Origin: an uncultured Clostridia bacterium
Lineage (GTDB): Bacteria > Bacillota > Clostridia > Christensenellales > Borkfalkiaceae
Reading direction: 5' to 3'
Length of the DNA: 64,000 nt
Assembly (NCBI GenBank): GCA_934271065.1
Contig: CAKQQQ010000004.1
Location: 62,001 to 126,000, forward strand
Shown piece after piece: positions 33,370-40,684 of this stretch; position 1 is the first letter of the stretch; each line of letters begins with the position of its first letter. The notes under the pieces are model-generated. The model was not told the origin of the DNA. It made no database searches and saw nothing but the letters and a program-made list of their open reading frames with translations. A program made the translations under genes and the position numbers.

Positions 33370-34336
33370 CGAAATTACCAAAATCGTCGGGCTCGTCAAA
33401 GACAAGACGGGCAAAGACGTAACCGTGATTGCCGCCGAAAAAGGCAGGGAAAAACCCGACGGGTTTATACCCTTCCGCCGCGGCGGCGCGGAGTATTATT
33501 GCAAAATATCCGGCGACGGGAACGACGGGCTAAGCGGACTCGTTGTCGCCGTTTTGGAAAACGCGTCGCTCGGCAACGCACCCGTCGGCAAAGACGACGC
33601 GTTGAAGAGTATTCTGACGGGCGACGCCAACGAAATGACCGTACAGAAATACGTCCGTAAATACTGCGCGCGCAATCTGCCATGCGCCGTGTTCGTCGTT
33701 CAGTCGGCGTCGGGCGACGTGGCGGACGTTCTCGACGTGCTTGAAAATTTCAAGACCGGCGCGTACGACTGCGCCGTCGCGACCGACGAGACGACCTGCG
33801 CTTACGTTCGGTTTCAGGACGAAGTCAACACCGACGGCGAATACAAATCGCTTTCCGACTACGCAAATATGATAGCGCAATCGGTAAGGGAAGAACTCGG
33901 CGTGTCGGTAAAGATAGGCGTGGGCAGCGTCGTCGCGGGGATTTCCGACTGTTCGGTATCGTACAGGCAGGCTCTCACGGCGTTGCGTATGGGCGGAATT
34001 TTCGAGCGGAACGCGGTCGTGTCAACTTACAAGGAATACTTGCTCGTAAAAATGCTCGAAGATATGCCGAAGTATAAATTACAGGAGTTTCTCGACGTGC
34101 TTTTAGAGCCGGAAGCGAAAGGCGTGTTGTCCGATCCCGAAATGCTCGCCACGGCGGAAGAGTTTTTGCATACCAGCCTGAACGTGTCGGAAACGTCGCG
34201 GAATCTGTATATGCACCGTAACACGCTTATGTACAGGCTTGATAAAATCGAACGCGCGACGGGGCTTGACGTGCGCAAGTTTCAGGACGCTATGACTTTC
34301 AGGCTCGTTACCATACTTTATAAATTATTAGTCTGA
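33362..34336 (+). CDS. PucR/CdaR-type HTH regulator
   Basis: The 324-aa protein ends with the PucR/CdaR C-terminal helix-turn-helix (TSLNVSETSRNLYMHRNTLM, about 268-287, then YRLDKIERATGLD). The middle contains a GGDEF-like regulatory segment (VKIGVGSVV, then SYRQALTALRMG). The N-terminal 80 residues have no clear sensor fold. In other bacteria such proteins control sugar-acid or purine use. It is coupled to the RNase H gene by an 8-nt overlap and followed 22 bp later by an S41 protease. The target genes are unknown. Confidence 0.82.
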   Translation: MDNEITKIVGLVKDKTGKDVTVIAAEKGREKPDGFIPFRRGGAEYYCKISGDGNDGLSGLVVAVLENASLGNAPVGKDDALKSILTGDANEMTVQKYVRKYCARNLPCAVFVVQSASGDVADVLDVLENFKTGAYDCAVATDETTCAYVRFQDEVNTDGEYKSLSDYANMIAQSVREELGVSVKIGVGSVVAGISDCSVSYRQALTALRMGGIFERNAVVSTYKEYLLVKMLEDMPKYKLQEFLDVLLEPEAKGVLSDPEMLATAEEFLHTSLNVSETSRNLYMHRNTLMYRLDKIERATGLDVRKFQDAMTFRLVTILYKLLV

Positions 34337-34358
34337 TTTTTTCGGTTAAGGAGACGTT

Positions 34359-35708
34359 ATGCGACAAAAGACCAAATCGGCGGTAACCGTAGCGGTAGCC
34401 GTCGTTACGGCGATAGGAATGTTTTTCGCCGGATTTTTCACGGGCAGAATAAAAGATCCCGATTCCGCCGCGCTCGATTTCATTTATAAGACCTATAAAA
34501 AATACTACCTTGAAACGAGCGACGACGCGGTAAAGATAATGGCGGAAAGCATACTCGACGAGTATTCCGAATATTACACGCGCGAAGAGTACGAAGAGAT
34601 GAAGAAAATATCTTCGGGCGTGCGCGGCGGCGTGGGTATGTCCTTTTACGACAACGCCGACGGCAACGTCGAAATATACTCCGTACTCGGCAACTCTCCC
34701 GCGGAACGCAGCGGCGTAAAGCGCGGCGGGCTGGTAAAGTCGATAAAACGCGCTTCCGACGCGGATTTCGTCGCGATTAAAAACCGTACCGCGCTCGGCG
34801 ACGCAATCGCCGCGCTCGCTCTCGAAGAAGAATTCGCGCTCCGTATCGAATACGACGGCGCGATTGCCGAATACGTTCTCGCGCGCGAAGAGTACAGAGA
34901 ATCTTACGTCTACTACGCCGACGCGAGCGGTACTTACCGTTATAGCGGCAAGGGCGACGACCTTAAACTCGTGAAATACGATGATAGCGAATTATCGACT
35001 TATACGGCTACTTTCCCTGCGGATACGGCGTATTTGCGTTACACGGCGTTTTCGGGTACGGCGAAGGGCGTTGCAGGCTCTAAGGGGCAGATAGACGGCG
35101 CGCTTAAAAAGTTTGCGGAAGATAAAAAGACCAAACTCGTACTCGATCTGCGCGGCAACGGCGGCGGGTTTATGTCGGTGTGTTCGGACGTTGCTGCGTA
35201 TTTCGTGAACGCGGCGACTAAATCCGAGCCGATTATAGCGACGGCGGAATATAAAAAGGATAAAAACGGCAAAGGCAAGGTCGATATTTTCGAAGCCTCG
35301 CCGATACTCTATCATAATTACGGATTTGAAAGCGTGGTCGCGCTTGCGGACGAGAACACGGCTTCCGCTTCGGAAGTGCTGCTCGGCGCGATGCTCTCTT
35401 ACGACAAGGACGCGAAAGTTAAAATAGTGCTTGCCGAAAGCAAGGAAAAGGGCTCGGACGGAACGTTGCGTTCCGTGTACAGAACGTACGGCAAGGGGAT
35501 AATGCAGACCACCTATCCGAGCGCGTTCGGCGGCGGGGCGTTAAAACTCACCACCGCCAAACTCTACTGGCCCGACGAACTCAAATCGTGCATACACGGC
35601 GTGGGCATCAGGAAAACTTCCGTGCCTTACGGCGACAGGATAGAAACGCCCGAAGTTATAGACGGCAAAGACTACGTTCTGCTTCGCGCGCTCGAACTCT
35701 GCGCGTAA
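34359..35708 (+). CDS. S41-family C-terminal processing protease
   Basis: The 449-aa protein has an N-terminal TM anchor (about 8-30), a PDZ domain near 95-165 (GVGMSFYDNADGNVEIYSVL, then SPAERSGVKRGG) and the S41 catalytic domain. The latter has LVLDLRGNGGG, the serine motif TASASEV (335-341) and the lysine motif YRTYGKGIMQT. It acts outside the membrane on protein C-termini, like CtpA/CtpB. In Bacillus, CtpB takes part in sporulation signalling. AAGGAG precedes the ATG. Confidence 0.92.
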   Translation: MRQKTKSAVTVAVAVVTAIGMFFAGFFTGRIKDPDSAALDFIYKTYKKYYLETSDDAVKIMAESILDEYSEYYTREEYEEMKKISSGVRGGVGMSFYDNADGNVEIYSVLGNSPAERSGVKRGGLVKSIKRASDADFVAIKNRTALGDAIAALALEEEFALRIEYDGAIAEYVLAREEYRESYVYYADASGTYRYSGKGDDLKLVKYDDSELSTYTATFPADTAYLRYTAFSGTAKGVAGSKGQIDGALKKFAEDKKTKLVLDLRGNGGGFMSVCSDVAAYFVNAATKSEPIIATAEYKKDKNGKGKVDIFEASPILYHNYGFESVVALADENTASASEVLLGAMLSYDKDAKVKIVLAESKEKGSDGTLRSVYRTYGKGIMQTTYPSAFGGGALKLTTAKLYWPDELKSCIHGVGIRKTSVPYGDRIETPEVIDGKDYVLLRALELCA

Positions 35709-35767
35709 CTTTTTGCCCCGAACGGGTTGCGGAAAACGGCGAAGAAGATTTCGATAATTGCCTGCGG

Positions 35768-36142
35768 TTATGAAAAGAAGCCCGATAACGAGCGTTCGAT
35801 TTCTTCGGGCGCGACGCTTTCTATGGGCGACAGTTTATTTTCGGTTTCTGCCGACGACGGAGATTCTCCGTCGTCGGTTTTTTCGTTTTTTTCCGCTTTG
35901 CGGTCGGCGGAAAAGGACGACAGCAGTTTTATTAGCGCGGACGGTGTGAAGTTTTCGCTAGATATTGCGGCGGAAAACTCGTCCGAGCAGAGAAAATCGA
36001 CGGTTTTCTCGTTTACGCCGAGCAGGTTGAACACCGGTCTGAACGACGCGAAGTCTATTCTGCGTATAAATTCGGCGACGTTTGCCGTTCTTTCGCCGCC
36101 GAAAAGCACCAAAATCAAAAATACCGATAAAAGGGCGTTCAT
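35768..36142 (-). CDS. Small membrane-anchored protein, unknown function
   Basis: The 124-aa frame begins at ATG 36142 with AAAGG at a good distance. It starts with a short hydrophobic helix (LLSVFLILVLFGG), followed by a helical region of about 60 residues (FRPVFNLLGVNEKTVDFLCS) and an acidic, serine-rich tail. I do not recognise the family. It is divergent from the 92-aa ORF at 36209, and both lie between the protease and the desulfurase genes. SD and composition support a real gene. Confidence 0.6.
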   Translation of the reverse strand: MNALLSVFLILVLFGGERTANVAEFIRRIDFASFRPVFNLLGVNEKTVDFLCSDEFSAAISSENFTPSALIKLLSSFSADRKAEKNEKTDDGESPSSAETENKLSPIESVAPEEIERSLSGFFS

Positions 36143-36208
36143 AATTTTTTCCTTTGTAACATTTATACGCTCGCGGCGCGTAAAATAGTATATCGGAGAA
36201 CGCCCGAA

Positions 36209-36487
36209 ATGAAAGATTTTTCAAGTTACGAGCCGAAAGAAAAAACCGTTGCCGACGGCAACGGGGATATGACCGAAATTTTCGCGAAGTTCGCAAGCGC
36301 GTACGAAGGTAAGAGCGGCGACGAAGTTATGTCGGCTATTCTCGCCGAAGCCGAAAAGGGCAGAAAGAGCGGCGCGCTCACGGACGAAAAAATCGACGAG
36401 TTCGCGTCCGCCGTCGCGCCGTTTTTAAGCGGCAAGCAGAGAAAAATGCTCGAAACCATCGTCAAAAGGTTAAAGGCGAAAGCGTAA
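36209..36487 (+). CDS. Small helical protein, unknown function
   Basis: The 92-aa protein has GGAG before the ATG and no signal peptide. It begins with a polar segment and then appears all-helical (EIFAKFASAYEGKSGDEVMS, then a second amphipathic pair ending KMLETIVKRLKAKA). I do not recognise it for certain; it resembles short helical proteins seen near sporulation and envelope genes in Clostridia. It converges with the desulfurase gene, ending 13 bp before it. Confidence 0.65.
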   Translation: MKDFSSYEPKEKTVADGNGDMTEIFAKFASAYEGKSGDEVMSAILAEAEKGRKSGALTDEKIDEFASAVAPFLSGKQRKMLETIVKRLKAKA

Positions 36488-36499
36488 AATCCGCCGCGG

Positions 36500-37633
36500 T
36501 CAGAAATCGCGGCAAAAGGACATATCGTCGAGCGCGTAAAGCAGGGCTTTTAACTCTTTGCGGGTGTTGAACGGCGACGCGCTCGCCCGCACCAACCCGA
36601 ATTTTTCCGTGCCTAAAAACCTGTGCATTTCGGGTGCGCAATGATACCCGCCGCGAACGGCTATTCCGTACTCGTCCGAAAGTCTGGCGGCGACTTCCTG
36701 CGAAGGCAGTTCCGCGTGCGCGAACGAGACTATGCCGTAGGGGTTGGGCAGGGAATACGTTCTGACGAACGGGCGGCGGTCGAGTTCGGATACGAGATAT
36801 TCGGTAAGCGACGTCAACTGTTCGCCGAAATACGTCAGGTTTGTTTTGACGTACGGCGCGGCGGCGGAAAGAGAGCATATAGCCGGCAGGTTGAGCGTAC
36901 CCGCTTCCATACGTTCGGGCAGGTCGGCGGGCATATCGCGATTGAACGTATCGCTGCCCGTTCCGCCGCGCGCGAAAGGTCGGATAACCGTCTTATCGCC
37001 CAATAGAAGCAAACCTACGCCCTGAATCGCGCAAAGCCCCTTGTGTCCGGCGAGACATAGCGCGTCGGCGCGTAGATTACGGACGCTCAACTCGACGTGT
37101 CCGCCCGCCTGCGCCCCGTCTACGATATAACGGATATTCTTCGCGGCAAGCAGTTCTCCGACGGCGTAAACGTCGTTCGCCGTGCCCGTCACGTTCGACG
37201 CGGCGGATAAAACCACGAGTCTGGTGTTCGGCGTCAGGGCTTTTTCGACGTCTTGCGCGCTCACGCCGCCCAAGGTCGGTTTTATCGCGGTCAGGGTTAT
37301 TTCGGCTCGGTCTTCGAGATCGTATAAGGGGCGCAGAACGGCGTTGTGTTCGGTTACGCTCGTTATAACTTCGCCGCCCTTTTCGTACAAACCGTAAACG
37401 GCGGCGTTCAACGCCGCCGTACAGTTATGCGTAAAAACGACGCGTTCGGGCGAGCAGTCGAAGAGTTCCGACACGGCTTTTCTGCAATCGAATACGGCTT
37501 TTCGGCATTTGAGCGCGGACTCGTGTCCGCTTCTGCCGGCGTTGGCGTTCATAAATTTAATCGCGTAAAGCGCGGCGTCGGTAACGGCGGACGGCTTGAA
37601 GCCGCAGGTGGCGGCGTTGTCGAGATATATCAT
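36500..37633 (-). CDS. Cysteine desulfurase family protein (class V aminotransferase fold)
   Basis: The 377-aa PLP enzyme has the Schiff-base Lys198 (LAGHKGL) and a catalytic Cys332 in the loop RGGYHCAPEMHRFLG, as in SufS/Csd-type desulfurases. It also has the phosphate-binding segment THNCTAALN. It matches the subgroup I know as the EF2568-type family, often found next to a DUF3343 gene, as here. This suggests a role in sulfur or selenium transfer. It is divergent from the DUF3343 gene with a 53-bp intergenic region. Confidence 0.87.
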   Translation of the reverse strand: MIYLDNAATCGFKPSAVTDAALYAIKFMNANAGRSGHESALKCRKAVFDCRKAVSELFDCSPERVVFTHNCTAALNAAVYGLYEKGGEVITSVTEHNAVLRPLYDLEDRAEITLTAIKPTLGGVSAQDVEKALTPNTRLVVLSAASNVTGTANDVYAVGELLAAKNIRYIVDGAQAGGHVELSVRNLRADALCLAGHKGLCAIQGVGLLLLGDKTVIRPFARGGTGSDTFNRDMPADLPERMEAGTLNLPAICSLSAAAPYVKTNLTYFGEQLTSLTEYLVSELDRRPFVRTYSLPNPYGIVSFAHAELPSQEVAARLSDEYGIAVRGGYHCAPEMHRFLGTEKFGLVRASASPFNTRKELKALLYALDDMSFCRDF

Positions 37634-37686
37634 AGTAATAATATTGTATGCGCAAGGCGCAAGTAAATGCAGGGGGAAAAACTAAA

Positions 37687-37914
37687 ATGACGAAATATTG
37701 TCTTGCGGTTTTCGCGTCGGGAACGCAGGCGTACGAATTTTGCGATATACTGCTCCGCGCGGGGATCGATTGCCGCGTAACGAACGCCCCGACGCAATCG
37801 GGCGCGGGTTGCGGCGTGTCGGTAAAATTTCCTTACGCAAATCTGCCTTATGCCCGAAGAGTTGCGGACGGAAGATTTCCGTCCTTTCGCGGATTTTATT
37901 TTTTAAGCAGATAA
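37687..37914 (+). CDS. DUF3343 protein (putative Se/S carrier-like)
   Basis: I take ATG 37687 (75 aa, MTKYCLAVFASGTQAYEFCD) with AGGGGG upstream; the longer frame starts in the promoter region. The small alpha/beta protein has conserved cysteines (YCL, EFCD and DCRV) and the Gly-Cys-Gly motif (GAGCGVSVKF) of DUF3343. The family is often linked with selenium donation or desulfurases. Its divergent neighbour is a cysteine desulfurase. No selD or selenocysteine machinery is in this window. Confidence 0.78.
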   Translation: MTKYCLAVFASGTQAYEFCDILLRAGIDCRVTNAPTQSGAGCGVSVKFPYANLPYARRVADGRFPSFRGFYFLSR

Positions 37915-37959
37915 CCGCGAATTTCGTTTAAGGCGGTCGAACCGTAATAAAAAATCTGA

Positions 37960-37995
37960 AAAACGCCCCGTTTTGGTTGTGAAACGGGGCGTTTT
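37960..37995. terminator. Terminator hairpin overlapping the nth promoter
   Basis: AAAACGCCCCGTTT (37960-37973) and AAACGGGGCGTTTT (37982-37995) form a 14-bp stem with an 8-nt loop, with A and T tracts suited to either direction. The -35 of the nth promoter lies in its loop. Confidence 0.8.
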
Positions 37996-38005
37996 GTGCT
38001 AAAAT
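37977..38005 (+). promoter_or_regulatory. Promoter of nth, leaderless arrangement
   Basis: TTGTGA (37977-37982), 17 bp and an extended -10 TGC-TAAAAT (38000-38005). The ATG of nth (38015) is 9 nt after the -10, so the mRNA would carry at most 2 or 3 nt before the start codon. Confidence 0.65.
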
Positions 38006-38014
38006 ATCGATGAT

Positions 38015-38650
38015 ATGACCAAAGACGAAGCCTTGCGGCTCGTCGACGGGCTGGAAGCCCTGTACCCCGACGCGCGCCCCGCGCTGAATTTCGGCACTCC
38101 GTACGAACTGCTCGTGGCGGTAGTGCTTTCGGCGCAATGCACCGACGCGCGCGTGAACAAGGTAACCGAAAAACTCTTCGCCGTGGCGAACACGCCCGAG
38201 AAGATGCTCCGTCTTAAACGAACCGAACTCGAAAAGTATATATATTCCTGCGGGTTTTATCACGCCAAAGCCGAGCATATTCTGTCGGCGAGCAGAGATA
38301 TAATCGAAAAATTCGGCGGCGAAGTCCCGTCCGACCGCGCCGATCTGCAAACTCTCGCGGGGGTGGGGCGGAAGACCGCAAACGTCGTCTACGCCGTGGC
38401 GTTCGGCGGCGACGCGATAGCGGTGGACACGCACGTTTTCCGCGTGGCTAACCGCACGGGGCTGGGCAAGGGCAAGACTCCGACGGAAGTCGAAAAACGA
38501 TTGAATAAGTCCGTACCCGAAAGCGAGTGGTCGAAGATGCACCATTGCCTTATACGGCACGGCAGAACGGTATGCACGGCGCGTTCGCCCAAGTGCGCGG
38601 AATGTGCGATAAACGCTCTATGCGAGTATTATAAGAAGAATAACGGGTAG
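38015..38650 (+). CDS. nth: Endonuclease III
   Basis: The 211-aa DNA glycosylase/AP lyase removes oxidised pyrimidines. It has the helix-hairpin-helix (LAGVGRKTANVV, near 111-122), the catalytic Asp (AVDTHVFRV) and a C-terminal 4Fe-4S ligand set (CTARSPKCAECAINALC). The start agrees with family length. It is followed 8 bp later by obgE and may be co-transcribed with it. Confidence 0.96.
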   Translation: MTKDEALRLVDGLEALYPDARPALNFGTPYELLVAVVLSAQCTDARVNKVTEKLFAVANTPEKMLRLKRTELEKYIYSCGFYHAKAEHILSASRDIIEKFGGEVPSDRADLQTLAGVGRKTANVVYAVAFGGDAIAVDTHVFRVANRTGLGKGKTPTEVEKRLNKSVPESEWSKMHHCLIRHGRTVCTARSPKCAECAINALCEYYKKNNG

Positions 38651-38658
38651 TAAAAAAT

Positions 38659-39936
38659 ATGTTGGTAGATAAATTTCTTGACAGAGAGACCATAACTATA
38701 AAGTCGGGCGACGGCGGCGACGGCGCGGTTTCGTTTATGCGCTATAAAGGCGTGGCGAACGGCGGTCCGGACGGCGGCGACGGCGGCAAGGGCGGCGACG
38801 TGTATTTCGTCGCGGACAGGCATCGTTCCAGCCTTATCGACTTTATGTATAAACGCAAATACGTCGCCGAGAACGGCGGCAGGGGCGGCACTAACAAGTG
38901 TCACGGCAAGGACGGGGAAGACGTATATATCCGCGTTCCGTTAGGCACGGTCGTAAAAGACGCCGAAAGCGGAAAGATCATATGCGATATGTACGAAAAC
39001 GGTCAGACCGAACTCGTACTCGAAGGCGGCAACGGCGGCAAGGGCAATCTGCACTTCTGCACGTCGCGCAGACACGCGCCGCATTTTTCGCAGGCGGGCG
39101 AGAAGACCGAACCGAGAAAGATAATACTCGAACTTAAAATCATCGCGGACGTAGGGCTGATAGGCTTCCCGAACGTAGGAAAGTCCACGTTGCTTTCGGG
39201 CATATCGGCGGCGCGGCCGAAGATAGCCAACTACCACTTTACGACGTTGTCGCCCAATCTCGGCGTAGTCAGGTATTACGACGAGTCGTTCGTCTGCGCC
39301 GACATACCCGGTCTTATCGAAGGCGCGGCGCAGGGCGCGGGGCTGGGCATAGAGTTTTTGCGGCATATCGAGCGCACGCGCGTACTCGTGCACGTCGTGG
39401 ACGCGTCGGGTTGCGAAGGCAGAGATCCTTACGAAGACTATAAAAAGATAAACGCCGAACTCAAAGCCTACGACGCGGAACTGAGCAAGCGTCCGCAGGT
39501 AATCGCGCTCAACAAGTGCGACGTGGCGAGCGAAGAGAATATACGGGCGTTCAAAAAGAAGATAAACGGGCGGCGTAAGGTGTTTACGATAAGCGCGACG
39601 GAAGGTACGGGTACGGATAAACTCGTGGCGTATCTCGTCGGGTTGCTTGCCGAGTTGCCCGCGCCCGCGCCCATCGAACACGAAGAATTCCGTTACGAAA
39701 AGGAAGACGTCAGAAAATTCACGGCGCGTTACGACGAAGAAGACGGAGTTTACGTCGTGGACGGACCTATCGTAAGGCTGCTCGAACGCAACGTCATACT
39801 CGACAATATGGATTCCATAGCGTATATGCACAAAACGCTCAAAGACTACGGCGTACTCGACGCGCTTAAAAAACTCGGCGTAAAGGACGGCGACACCGTC
39901 TGCATCGGCACGACCGAATTTGAATATATCGATTAA
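38659..39936 (+). CDS. obgE: GTPase Obg/CgtA
   Basis: The 425-aa protein has the glycine-rich Obg domain (1-158, rich in GGDGG and GGRGG), a central G domain with G1 GFPNVGKST, G3 DIPG and G4 NKCD, and a C-terminal OCT domain after about 345, as in many Gram-positive Obg proteins. It acts in 50S ribosome assembly and the stringent response. It is next to yhbY, which also works on 50S maturation, a conserved pairing. Confidence 0.97.
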   Translation: MLVDKFLDRETITIKSGDGGDGAVSFMRYKGVANGGPDGGDGGKGGDVYFVADRHRSSLIDFMYKRKYVAENGGRGGTNKCHGKDGEDVYIRVPLGTVVKDAESGKIICDMYENGQTELVLEGGNGGKGNLHFCTSRRHAPHFSQAGEKTEPRKIILELKIIADVGLIGFPNVGKSTLLSGISAARPKIANYHFTTLSPNLGVVRYYDESFVCADIPGLIEGAAQGAGLGIEFLRHIERTRVLVHVVDASGCEGRDPYEDYKKINAELKAYDAELSKRPQVIALNKCDVASEENIRAFKKKINGRRKVFTISATEGTGTDKLVAYLVGLLAELPAPAPIEHEEFRYEKEDVRKFTARYDEEDGVYVVDGPIVRLLERNVILDNMDSIAYMHKTLKDYGVLDALKKLGVKDGDTVCIGTTEFEYID

Positions 39937-39962
39937 ACTTAACCGTAAAGAAGGAGACGAAT

Positions 39963-40244
39963 ATGACTACTAAACAACGAAGCAAACTGCGTTCTATGGC
40001 GCAGACCGTCGAACCGATAGGTCAGATAGGCAAAGGCGGAATAAGCGATAATATGGTAGAAGGGCTTTCGGCGGCTCTTGAAGCGCGCGAACTCGTAAAG
40101 ATAACCGTGCTTAAAAATTCCGACGACGGCGCGGGCGATCTTGCGCGCGAACTCGCCGAACGGCTTAACGCCGAAGTGGTATGCACGATAGGCAGAAAAA
40201 TCGTGCTGTACCGCCGCAGCGAGAAAAACCTTATAGAATTATAA
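39963..40244 (+). CDS. yhbY: YhbY-type RNA-binding protein (CRM domain)
   Basis: The 93-aa protein is one CRM domain: QRSKLRSMAQTVEPIGQIGKGGISDNM, then the central helix and IGRKIVLYRRS at the end. It binds pre-50S particles. The SD AAGGAG precedes the ATG, and it lies 26 bp after obgE, so they form an operon. A strong terminator follows at 40261. Confidence 0.95.
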   Translation: MTTKQRSKLRSMAQTVEPIGQIGKGGISDNMVEGLSAALEARELVKITVLKNSDDGAGDLARELAERLNAEVVCTIGRKIVLYRRSEKNLIEL

Positions 40245-40260
40245 AATTATAAAAGTCCGA

Positions 40261-40298
40261 AAGGCGGACGGGGCGCGTAAGCCCCGTCCGCCTTTTTT
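40261..40298 (+). terminator. Terminator of the nth-obgE-yhbY operon
   Basis: A 14-bp stem (40261-40274 with 40281-40294), 6-nt loop, then TTTT. Its shape is that of a classic intrinsic terminator. Confidence 0.9.
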
Positions 40299-40309
40299 CG
40301 ATAAAGAAA

Positions 40310-40351
40310 CTCCGTCGCCCGTTTGCAAACGAACGCAAACGGGCGACGGAG
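40310..40351 (-). terminator. Second hairpin, best read as a leftward terminator
   Basis: A 17-bp perfect stem (40310-40326 with 40335-40351) and 8-nt loop. On the minus strand it is followed by TTTCTTT, on the plus strand there is no T tract. It may guard the operon against antisense transcription from the sugar locus. Confidence 0.5.
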
Positions 40352-40473
40352 TTACCGTTACAATCCCTTAACGGCGAAAACGGCGCGTTCGTCCGCACCG
40401 TAAAAAACGGAAACCGCCGAAAAAAAATTTTATAAAATCAGCAAAAAAAGAAATAAGATAAGCAAAATAAGTA

Positions 40474-40502
40474 TTGAAATCGGTCGGGCGGCGTGATATA
40501 AT
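40474..40502 (+). promoter_or_regulatory. Promoter of the 18-kb glycan-use locus
   Basis: TTGAAA (40474-40479), 17 bp and an extended -10 TGA-TATAAT (40497-40502). The start near 40509 gives a 176-nt leader before the sugar-binding lipoprotein. It is the only strong promoter I see for the nine genes that follow. Confidence 0.8.
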
Positions 40503-40551
40503 TAGACGGCAGAACGGGGGTTTTTCCGCTCCGACCGTTCGGCAGACGCCG

Positions 40552-40568
40552 TTTATAATCATTATAAA
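40552..40568. promoter_or_regulatory. 17-bp perfect palindrome in the leader, candidate operator
   Basis: TTTATAATCATTATAAA is a perfect inverted repeat around one C, placed about 45 nt after the transcription start. Such a position suits a roadblock repressor of the LacI or GntR kind. It also contains a TATAAT. No regulator gene lies in the locus, so a trans-acting factor would be needed. Confidence 0.45.
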
Positions 40569-40684
40569 TGCGAATATAAGGCGGCGGGCGGCTCGGCTAA
40601 AAAGCCACAGGTTAAAAACGAAAATTTTTGCATAGGGGCAAACCCTTTCCCGTCGGACGACGGGACACTTTAAGGAGAACGATT

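Noticed and set aside
40569..40684. Part of the glycan-locus leader (GCATAGGGGCAAACC) recalls the start of a c-di-GMP (GEMM-I) riboswitch.
   Set aside because: The tetraloop, its receptor and the second helix of GEMM are missing, and the rest does not align. The likeness is limited to a few bases.
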